Of a DNA stretch of 64,000 bases, positions 39,286-47,286 are shown piece after piece. The notes under the pieces were generated by a model, which was not told the DNA's origin, made no database searches, and was given only the letters and a program-made list of their open reading frames with translations. Positions within the stretch are counted from its first letter, which is position 1, and the number at the start of each line of letters is the position of its first letter. This stretch comes from Paraburkholderia nodosa (lineage in GTDB: Bacteria; Pseudomonadota; Gammaproteobacteria; Burkholderiales; Burkholderiaceae), in the NCBI RefSeq assembly GCF_001718195.1, contig NZ_MCNV01000007.1, forward strand, positions 62,001 to 126,000, given 5' to 3'. A program made the translations under genes and the position numbers.

Positions 39286-40239
39286 TCAGGCCGCCGCGCG
39301 CTCCAGCGCGTCGATGAACATCGCGGCCACGTCGAAGCCCGTCTGCTCCATGATTTCGCGGAAACACGTCGGGCTCGTGACATTGACCTCGGTGAGCCAG
39401 TCGCCGATGGCGTCGAGCCCGACAAGCAGCAGGCCGCGTGCCGCGAGCGTCGGGCCGAGCGCTTTCGCGATCTCCATGTCGCGCCCGGTGAGCGGCTGCG
39501 CGACGCCGAGCCCACCCGCCGCCAGATTGCCGCGCACTTCATTGCCCTGAGGAATACGCGCGAGCGAAAACGGCACCGGCTCACCGCCGATCAGCAGGAT
39601 ACGCTTGTCGCCGGCCTTGATTTCGGGGATGAACTTCTGCGCCATCACGCTGCGCGCCCCGTCGTGACTCAGCATCTCGATGATCGAGCCGAGGTTCATG
39701 CCGTCCGCCTTCACGCGGAACACGCCCATGCCGCCCATGCCGTCGAGCGGCTTGAGGATCACGTCCTGGTGCTCCTCATGGAACTTGCGCATGCGCGCCG
39801 CGCTGCGCGTGACGAGCGTCGGCGCGACGAACTGCGCAAATTCGCCGATGGCGAGCTTCTCCGAGTGATCGCGAATCGACTGCGGCTTGTTGAAGATCTT
39901 CGCGCCCGCGCGCTCGGCGATCTCCAGCAGCCACGTCGACGTGACGTACTCCATGTCGAACGGCGGGTCCTTGCGCATGACGACGGCGTCGAAGCCGGTG
40001 AGCGCGCGCGCATCGGCCGTGGCTTCGAACCACGTTTCGCGATGCAGGTCCGCCGTATCGCCGATGATCGTGAAGCGCCGCACGTCGGCCTCCACCTGGC
40101 CGTTCACCCATGCGAGGTGCCGAGGCTCGCACGCGAAGAGCCGGTGGCCGCGCTTCGCGGCCTCGGCCATCATCGCGTAGGTCGAGTCCTTGTAGATCTT
40201 GAACCGCTCGAGCGGATCGGCGATGAAGAGAATGTCCAT
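39286..40239 (-). CDS. gshB: Glutathione synthetase
   Basis: GshB joins gamma-glutamylcysteine and glycine with ATP. The 317-residue ATP-grasp protein starts MDILFIADPLERFKIYKDST. It shows VMRKDPPFDMEY, the ATP-binding LKPLDGMGGMGVFRV, and the C-terminal INVTSPT-like stretch (EVNVTSPTCFREI). It lies 135 nt after gshA on the same strand, so the two enzymes of glutathione synthesis are adjacent. Confidence 0.96.
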   Translation of the reverse strand: MDILFIADPLERFKIYKDSTYAMMAEAAKRGHRLFACEPRHLAWVNGQVEADVRRFTIIGDTADLHRETWFEATADARALTGFDAVVMRKDPPFDMEYVTSTWLLEIAERAGAKIFNKPQSIRDHSEKLAIGEFAQFVAPTLVTRSAARMRKFHEEHQDVILKPLDGMGGMGVFRVKADGMNLGSIIEMLSHDGARSVMAQKFIPEIKAGDKRILLIGGEPVPFSLARIPQGNEVRGNLAAGGLGVAQPLTGRDMEIAKALGPTLAARGLLLVGLDAIGDWLTEVNVTSPTCFREIMEQTGFDVAAMFIDALERAAA

Positions 40240-40374
40240 ATCGTCTCTGCCTTGTCCCTGTCCTGTCGCTGCTTGACGCCTGGCATGGCGCCTGGTGTGG
40301 TGCCTGCTTTCATGACGGCAACGCCCGCACGGTGGCGGGCGCTGCGTTCGATTGTGTGAAGGATGACGGCTGGA

Positions 40375-41664
40375 TCAGACCTGGATCGCTTCGGGGTCGG
40401 TCTTCTCCAGCTCGACCGAGGCCGCCAGCAAGCCGAGCCGCGCCACCACGCCGTACATGTAAAAGCGGTTCGGCGGCGCCGCCCCCGCTTTCGCGCGCGT
40501 GTCGGGCAGCGCCGTGTGCTCGAAGCCGAGCGGCACGAAATGCATGCCCGGCGCGTTCAGGTTCTGGTCGCGCTCGCGGCTGCCGTGCGCGCGGTAGAAG
40601 CCGCCCACCACATAACGGTCGATCATGTACACGACCGGCTCGGCCACTTCGTCGCCGATATGCTCGAACGTATAGACGCCTTCCTGCACGATCACGTCGT
40701 GCACTTCCAGCCCGTCCTTCGTGGCCGACATCTTCGCACGTTCGCGCTTCGTGAGTGCGGCGACCTCCGAGGCATCGTGCACCGTCATCACACCGCGGCC
40801 GTCCGTGCCGGCATCGGACTTGATGACGACATAGGGCTTTTCGGTGATGCCGTACTCGCGGTACTTCTTCGCGATCTTCTTGAGCACGGCGTCGATGGCG
40901 GTCGCGAGCGGCTCCTCGCCCGTGCGCGCCTCGAAGTCCACGCCTTCCACGTGCGCGAAGTACGGATTGATCATCCACGGGTCCACGCCCACCATCTTCG
41001 CGAACTTCTTCGCCACGTCGTCATAGCAGGAGAAGTGCGTGGACTTGCGGCGCACCGCCCAGGCGGCGTGCAGCGGCGGCAGCACGTACTGCTCGTGCAG
41101 GTTTTCGAGCACGGGCGGAATGCCGGCCGAAAGATCGTTGTTCAGCAGGATCGAGCACGGGTCGAAGTTCTTCAGGCCGAGGCGCCGCTGCGAGCGCTCG
41201 AGCGGTTCGAGCACGATCTTCTGGCCGTCCGCGAGCGAGATCGTGACCGGCCCGGCGATCGTGTCGTCGAGGGTGCCGAAACGCACGTTCAGGCCCGCCT
41301 GGCGCATGATCGTGGCGAGCCGCGCGACATTCTCCAGATAAAACGCGTTGCGCGTGTGCATCTCCGGAATCACCAGCAGGTTCTTGGCGTCCGGGCAGAT
41401 CTTTTCGATGGCGGCCATGGCCGCCTGCACGGCGAGCGGCAGCACTTCCTGCGGCAGGCAGTGGAAAGCGCCGGGAAAAAGGTTGGTGTCGACGGGCGCG
41501 AGCTTGAAGCCGGCGTTGCGCAGGTCGACCGAGGCGTAGAACGGCGGCGTGTGCTCCTGCCATTCGAGGCGGAACCAGCGCTCGATGGCCGGCGTCGCGT
41601 CGAGGATGCGCTGCTCCAGTTCGAGGAGCGGGCCATTCAACGCCGTAACCAGATGCGGGACCAT
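40375..41664 (-). CDS. gshA: Glutamate-cysteine ligase (proteobacterial third type)
   Basis: This enzyme makes gamma-glutamylcysteine, the first step of glutathione synthesis. The 429-residue protein belongs to the beta/alpha-proteobacterial GshA class, distinct from the E. coli type. Features: VPEMHTRN-type block (VIPEMHTRNAFYLENVA), KNFDPCSILLNNDLS, VVIKSDAGTDGRGVMTV and IVQEGVYTFEH. The start MVPHLVTALNGPLLELEQ is family-like; the longer frame to 41772 is not. The adjacent gshB agrees. Confidence 0.94.
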   Translation of the reverse strand: MVPHLVTALNGPLLELEQRILDATPAIERWFRLEWQEHTPPFYASVDLRNAGFKLAPVDTNLFPGAFHCLPQEVLPLAVQAAMAAIEKICPDAKNLLVIPEMHTRNAFYLENVARLATIMRQAGLNVRFGTLDDTIAGPVTISLADGQKIVLEPLERSQRRLGLKNFDPCSILLNNDLSAGIPPVLENLHEQYVLPPLHAAWAVRRKSTHFSCYDDVAKKFAKMVGVDPWMINPYFAHVEGVDFEARTGEEPLATAIDAVLKKIAKKYREYGITEKPYVVIKSDAGTDGRGVMTVHDASEVAALTKRERAKMSATKDGLEVHDVIVQEGVYTFEHIGDEVAEPVVYMIDRYVVGGFYRAHGSRERDQNLNAPGMHFVPLGFEHTALPDTRAKAGAAPPNRFYMYGVVARLGLLAASVELEKTDPEAIQV

Positions 41665-41965
41665 AAGGGGTGACTCGCGGACGAAATGCTTTGATTGTAG
41701 GGAAACCGATCGTTTATCTGGGGACGATTGCGCCAGTTGCAAGACGGGATTGCCCTCGTGAATCCCCGTCATGAATTCCCTGGGCGCGGTAGGGTCAATC
41801 GAGCGTTTCGCGCGCGCGGATATTCAAGCCGGATATCCATTCTGGACCGCCCGCGCCGCCCGGCGCAATTGGGCACACGGATTGAAGGGGCACTATGCGA
41901 ACACGCGGGCGCGGCGCTTATTCCCCTCTCGCGGGAGCAAAGCCCACACCCGGCGCCGCAGCGCG

Positions 41966-41998
41966 CAAAAGAAAAGGGCCCGCCGAAAAGGCGGGCCC
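41966..41998 (-). terminator. Rho-independent terminator of glnK-amtB
   Basis: GGGCCCGCC / GGCGGGCCC (41976-41984 and 41990-41998, 5-nt loop) is followed on the minus strand by TTTTCTTTT, 50 nt after the amtB stop. The rest of the gap 41665-42047 shows no supported gene. Confidence 0.92.
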
Positions 41999-42047
41999 AG
42001 GTCGCTGCTTACTGCCCTGCTAGATCAAACCGTCTAACGCGGCGCGC

Positions 42048-43565
42048 TTATTCCACGCGTTCGCCATGCAGCACCACGTCGAGACCTTCGCGCTCTTCTT
42101 CTTCCGAAACGCGCAGGCCCATCACCATGTCGATCACCTTCAGCAGGACGAAGCTCACCACGCCGCTATAGATGAGGGTCGTGAGCACGCCCTTGGCTTG
42201 CAGGATGAGGCTGCCATCCGCGCCGCCGATATCCTTCACCGCGAACACGCCGGTCAGCAGCGCACCGATGATGCCGCCGATGCCGTGCACGCCGAACGCG
42301 TCGAGCGAGTCGTCATAGTTGAACTTGTGCTTGAGCCACGTCGCCGACCAGAAGCAGACCACGCCCGCCACCACACCGATCACGATTGCGCCCAGCACGC
42401 CGACGAAACCCGAAGCCGGCGTAATGGCCACGAGACCTGCAACGGCGCCCGAAGCGATACCGAGCACCGACGGCTTGCCCTTCGCGATCCACTCCGCGAA
42501 CATCCAGCCGAGCGCGGCGCAGGCGGTAGCGATTTGCGTCGTGAGCATCGCGAAGCCGGCACGGCCGTCAGCCGCGACTGCCGAACCCGCGTTGAAGCCG
42601 AACCAGCCCACCCACAGCATGGCCGCACCCATCAGCGTGAGCGTGAGGTTGTGCGGAGCCATCACTTCGCGGCCATAGCCAACCCGCTTGCCGAGCACGA
42701 GACAGCACACGAGACCCGCGATACCGGCGTTGATGTGCACGACCGTGCCGCCCGCGAAGTCGAGGATGCCGGCGCTGGCGAGCCAGCCCGTCGGCTCCCA
42801 CACCATGTGCGCGATCGGCGAGTAGACGATGACCGACCACAGCGACATGAACACGAGCATCGCCGAGAACTTCATGCGATCGGCAAACGCACCGGTGATG
42901 AGCGCCGGCGTGATGATCGCGAACGTCATCTGATAGACGAAGTACACGGTCTCGGGGATGGTCGGCGCGAGGTGGCTCACGGTAAGCGTCGTCGCCTTGT
43001 CGCCCTTGATGTAGTTCATGCCCTCAAGGAAGATGCGCGAGAAGCCGCCGATGAACGAGCCGCCCGGCGTGAACGCGATCGAGTAGCCGACCACCGTCCA
43101 GATCACCGTGACGACGCAGGTGATCGCGAAGCTCTGCATGAGCGTCGAGAGCACGTTCTTCTTGCGGACCATGCCGCCGTAGAAGAGCGCGAGGCCCGGG
43201 ATCGTCATGAACAGCACGAGCGCGGTGGAGGTCAGCATCCACGCGGTGTCGCCGGAGTTGATCTTCGACGAATCGACCGAGAACGGCGCGGTCGGTGCGG
43301 CGGGCGCCGCAGCTGCGGCAGCGGCCGATGCGTCGGCCGGGGCGCTGGCGGCGGCGGCCGGGGCGCTGGCTGCTGCTGCCGGGGCCGAAGCCGCGTCGGC
43401 TGCGGGCGCCGAAGCCGGGGCGGCCGCGGACGCATCGGGCGCCGAAGCGGTGGTGGCCGGCGCGGAGGCCGCGGCGGGCGCGGATGCGTCGTCCGCCAGC
43501 GCGGCGCCGACGCCGCCGGCCAGCAGCGAGCCGGCCATCATCAGGGACATAAAAAGTTTGCGCAT
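42048..43565 (-). CDS. amtB: Ammonium transporter with Ala-rich N-terminal extension
   Basis: An inner-membrane ammonium channel of 505 residues. A signal peptide (MRKLFMSLMMAGSLLAGG) is followed by about 75 residues of Ala/Ser/Pro low-complexity sequence, then the Amt core with about eleven membrane helices (DTAWMLTSTALVLFMTIPGLALFYGGMVRKKN, quoted here only as the start of helix 1). Later blocks include FAIITPALITGAFADR and GVHGIGGIIGALLTG with the conserved His. The C-terminal tail that contacts GlnK ends EREGLDVVLHGERVE. It follows glnK after 40 nt. Confidence 0.94.
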   Translation of the reverse strand: MRKLFMSLMMAGSLLAGGVGAALADDASAPAAASAPATTASAPDASAAAPASAPAADAASAPAAAASAPAAAASAPADASAAAAAAAPAAPTAPFSVDSSKINSGDTAWMLTSTALVLFMTIPGLALFYGGMVRKKNVLSTLMQSFAITCVVTVIWTVVGYSIAFTPGGSFIGGFSRIFLEGMNYIKGDKATTLTVSHLAPTIPETVYFVYQMTFAIITPALITGAFADRMKFSAMLVFMSLWSVIVYSPIAHMVWEPTGWLASAGILDFAGGTVVHINAGIAGLVCCLVLGKRVGYGREVMAPHNLTLTLMGAAMLWVGWFGFNAGSAVAADGRAGFAMLTTQIATACAALGWMFAEWIAKGKPSVLGIASGAVAGLVAITPASGFVGVLGAIVIGVVAGVVCFWSATWLKHKFNYDDSLDAFGVHGIGGIIGALLTGVFAVKDIGGADGSLILQAKGVLTTLIYSGVVSFVLLKVIDMVMGLRVSEEEEREGLDVVLHGERVE

Positions 43566-43605
43566 CTCGGTTTCCTCTTTCCTCTTGTCTCGGTCTCTTT
43601 AGGCT

Positions 43606-44265
<660 letters not shown>

Positions 44266-44472
44266 TCAGGCATTGTTGCCGCGCCGGGCACCGCATGGCG
44301 GCTGGAAATGGCCCGCCGCGCCACAGCGCGAAGCACACGGGCTCGCGGTGCGCACCACTTGCGCGCACACTGGCCGTGGCCCTGCGAGTTCGCACCAAGA
44401 TCGATCACGGTCCGCCGCGGGGCACAGGCGAAACAAAACTTGCACATCTTTTGTGCAGCGAAGGGGAATCGA

Positions 44473-44730
44473 ATGAAGCAACCTAACGATGTATTCAATG
44501 ATCTGCAGTCGCGCATGAGCGATCTGCTCAAGAACTCGCCGGCGCGCGATGTCGAACGCAATGTTCGCGCAATGTTGTCGCAAGGCTTTTCGAAGCTGGA
44601 CCTCGTCACGCGCGAGGAATTCGACGCGCAAACGCAGGTGCTCGTGCGCACGCGCCAGCGCCTCGAAGAACTTGAGCGCCGCGTGGCCGAGCTCGAGCAG
44701 AAGCTGCCGGTGACTAGCCAGTCCTCCTGA
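44473..44730 (+). CDS. ubiK: Ubiquinone biosynthesis accessory factor UbiK (BMFP family)
   Basis: An 85-residue protein: MKQPNDVFNDLQSRMSDLLKNSPARDVERN, quoted only in part, then a C-terminal coiled coil (TRQRLEELERRVAELEQKL). This is the UbiK/YqiC membrane-fusogenic family that supports the Ubi complex. The start has AAGGGG eight bases upstream; the long open frame before it is AT-poor noncoding sequence. comM follows, the usual neighbour. Confidence 0.92.
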   Translation: MKQPNDVFNDLQSRMSDLLKNSPARDVERNVRAMLSQGFSKLDLVTREEFDAQTQVLVRTRQRLEELERRVAELEQKLPVTSQSS

Positions 44731-44738
44731 TCATTTCC

Positions 44739-44758
44739 TTGCGCACTCCTGTGCGCAA
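44739..44758 (+). terminator. Hairpin after ubiK
   Basis: TTGCGCAC / GTGCGCAA with a TCCT loop lies 9 nt after the ubiK stop. No good T-run follows, so it is a weak terminator candidate. Confidence 0.4.
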
Positions 44759-44940
44759 TTGAGTGCAGCACCCCTGCCGCCCCGCCGCAAGCGATCCGTA
44801 GCGTGGTCGCAATGGAACCGTAAAGGGGCATACGCCTCACCAGCCTGGCGCATGCACGGCGCGCGAAACACATACGAAGCCCGGTCCGAAGCTTCGTACA
44901 CCGCGCGCCACTTCTGCATGCGAGCCTTCCGGAGAATCCC

Positions 44941-45165
44941 ATGTCGCTTGCCGTGGTGCGCAGCCGCGCGCCCGAAGTCACCGTCGAAGTCCATCTCGCC
45001 AACGGTCTGCCATCGTTTTCCATCGTCGGGCTGCCCGACCTCGAAGTGCGCGAAAGCCGCGAGCGCGTGCGCGCCGCGCTCTCGAACTGCGGCTTCGATT
45101 TCCCGGTGAGGCGCATTATCGATTTTTTCCCGACTATATTTTTCGTCAGAAATCGCCTTTACTAG
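44941..45165 (+). pseudogene. comM: comM (YifB-family Mg-chelatase-like ATPase), 5' fragment cut by an island
   Basis: ComM is a hexameric helicase that helps branch migration during natural transformation; intact proteins have about 500 residues. Here only the first ~59 residues are native: MSLAVVRSRAPEVTVEVHLA through SNCGFDFPVRRI. The family then continues with a TVNLAPADLP-type strand, but the frame changes to unrelated AT-rich sequence at about 45115 (after GGCGCAT) and stops at 45165. GGAG precedes the ATG. The missing 3' part is not found in this window. The break coincides with the start of the recombinase genes, so insertion is the natural explanation. Confidence 0.9.
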
Positions 45166-45255
45166 GGATAGCCATGCGACTTGGCTCGCCGTTCCAGCCC
45201 CAAAAAAATTGACAACGTCACTCTGACAACGGCCAATTACTATCAAGGAGTAGTC

Positions 45256-47253
45256 GTGATAGTTATGACCGTTCTGGCCGGTATACCTTCTTTGGTGGCC
45301 ACCTCACTCGACGGACGCTCGAAGACATGTCACATCCCGAGAGTGATCGAAGTTTTCCGTGACGACACCGAAAAGCTCGTCAGGCCACTTATTCATCATT
45401 ACAACAAGCTTTCGTACGGATCTCAGTGCAACCTAGGGCATCAACTGGAGCGATTGGCGATGCGATCGCGTGGTTTGTGCGCCGGGCTCCCCGCTGACGC
45501 CGACGAATGGCAGCAGTATCTTATTGCGCTGTTCAAAGTGTGGTTTGAGCAGAATGAGAGCAGTCTTGCAACGCGCATCAGAACTTGGCAACAGATTGCG
45601 TTCTGGTTCACCCTCCTGCGCGATAGCAGACGAGTTATCCCGCCCGGCGTTGATATTCCTTTTGACGATAACAACAGAGTACGCCTTGACGACGAGCCAG
45701 CCCCGCGCCTGCTTGGCGAAGCCCCTATCAGGGCAGTTGGCGATCGGCATCAAAAAGTTTTGGTCGATATCAGCCTCGTGCGAAGTGATCCAGAGTATAT
45801 GGATGAAATACGTTCAACACTTTCAAGGCGACGCGCAGAACTGGAGGTGGCTGCCTGTTGCTGGGTTGACATGATTGACACCCATTTTCGCTACGGCCAA
45901 CGGTTGATGTCCTTGATCGATTACGAAACAGAGTTAAGGCCTCATCTAGATGACCCAGGCTTCTGGCGTGATTGGGACAACAATGGTGCTCACAAAGCGA
46001 ACGGCAGGAGCGAACAATCGCTCGGGGTCTTGCTGGGACTTCTCCGTCACAGTGGGAATGTGAGGAAAGCTCTCTTCGAAGGTAGCGAGAGCGATTTTCT
46101 GCCCTCATATCCGACGCTTGGCTTTCCCGTTACCGCCCCTTCTGTCGTAAGCCCCAAAATTACAAAGTCCCAGCGAATTCGATGGATGTTAGGTGTCCTA
46201 ACACCAATGGACTATAGCTACGCACATCTCTTTCTCACTCTTCATCACCCGATTTTCTTCGGCTCCGCCTTTTACGACGCCAAGATCATTAGTCGACAAG
46301 GTGAACGCCTAGTAGCGCTGGGTGATAGCAGCGCTACTGTGAGCCTTCTCAAGAATCGGGCACACGCAATGAAATATGCAGAACTCGACGAGCCCTCAGT
46401 AAAGTGTCTGAGTATGCTCATAGACATGACAGCCGAGGTCAGGGAAAGACGACAAAAAACGGATCCGGCAGCGTCGAATCGCCTTGTGCTCATTGAGAGA
46501 CCGGAATACGTCAATACCACGCGAATTCTGAGGGAAGGTGGTGCGTGGATCGGAAATTATTTTCCATCAGTTGCCAAGGAGTTCGCTGGAACAACAATAA
46601 ATATGAGAAAAGTTCGCGCTACCGAGGGAGTACTCGAATGGCTCAGGACAGGATCTCTTCTTGCGGCAACGCGTCGTCTTGGAAACTCAAAACAGATATT
46701 TATCGAGCATTATTTGCCTGGAGAACTGCTGGCGTCCTTCTATGCTCGTCAGATCCGACGTTATCATATTTTGTTCCTCGCGACTGCCACACCACCCGAT
46801 ATTTCTCTTTCAGAAGTACTCGAGTTCAAATCCATCGACGAGATTCACGATTTCATCGAATCCAATCTGAAAATCGAGCCCTTCCGCTCCTCTCCGCTCG
46901 GAAAGGCCTTAAAAGACAAGGTTTCCTCGTCAAACAAGATTACGGCTAATGAGTCATCTGACGAATTGATTTTGCCAGTATCCGAAAACGCGATGGCGGC
47001 ACTATTCCTCTACCAAGAATGCGCGATGGAAGTTGGATTCAACAACAGTACCATCTCCGAACATGTCGCTCGCAGGCTGCGCGGAATCACCCCAGACGAC
47101 CTCATATCACTTGCCGAGCTGGCGAGGTTCCGGTTGCCAGAAGATCGCGATCCTCGGATGAGGGACGCTCACGTCAAAGGGCTGAAAAGATGTAGGGAGT
47201 TAAAAAAAACATATCAGTGGCGTGATCTCATGATGCGAGCAAAGAAACAGTAA
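45256..47253 (+). CDS. Large protein of the island's recombinase set, tyrosine-recombinase-like tail
   Basis: A 665-residue protein I cannot place in a named family. The GTG start at 45256 is chosen because AAGGAG lies five bases before it; the frame is open back to 45181. Around residues 450-500 there is a segment INMRKVRATEGVLEWLRTG, then AATRRLGNSKQIFIEHYLP, which looks like the end of a tyrosine recombinase: helices with Arg, a GNS turn in place of GH, and a Tyr in HYLP. A further ~150 residues follow. Codon use is AT-richer than the host. The next gene starts 33 nt downstream, implying one operon. The recombinase link is inference; the gene itself is secure. Confidence 0.75.
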   Translation: MIVMTVLAGIPSLVATSLDGRSKTCHIPRVIEVFRDDTEKLVRPLIHHYNKLSYGSQCNLGHQLERLAMRSRGLCAGLPADADEWQQYLIALFKVWFEQNESSLATRIRTWQQIAFWFTLLRDSRRVIPPGVDIPFDDNNRVRLDDEPAPRLLGEAPIRAVGDRHQKVLVDISLVRSDPEYMDEIRSTLSRRRAELEVAACCWVDMIDTHFRYGQRLMSLIDYETELRPHLDDPGFWRDWDNNGAHKANGRSEQSLGVLLGLLRHSGNVRKALFEGSESDFLPSYPTLGFPVTAPSVVSPKITKSQRIRWMLGVLTPMDYSYAHLFLTLHHPIFFGSAFYDAKIISRQGERLVALGDSSATVSLLKNRAHAMKYAELDEPSVKCLSMLIDMTAEVRERRQKTDPAASNRLVLIERPEYVNTTRILREGGAWIGNYFPSVAKEFAGTTINMRKVRATEGVLEWLRTGSLLAATRRLGNSKQIFIEHYLPGELLASFYARQIRRYHILFLATATPPDISLSEVLEFKSIDEIHDFIESNLKIEPFRSSPLGKALKDKVSSSNKITANESSDELILPVSENAMAALFLYQECAMEVGFNNSTISEHVARRLRGITPDDLISLAELARFRLPEDRDPRMRDAHVKGLKRCRELKKTYQWRDLMMRAKKQ

Positions 47254-47286
47254 CGCTCACCACGTGTTCCTTCTTCTGAGGAAACT

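Noticed and set aside
41771..42037. An 88-codon plus-strand frame in the gshA-amtB gap.
   Set aside because: It runs through the glnK-amtB terminator, is Arg-rich and has no family features.
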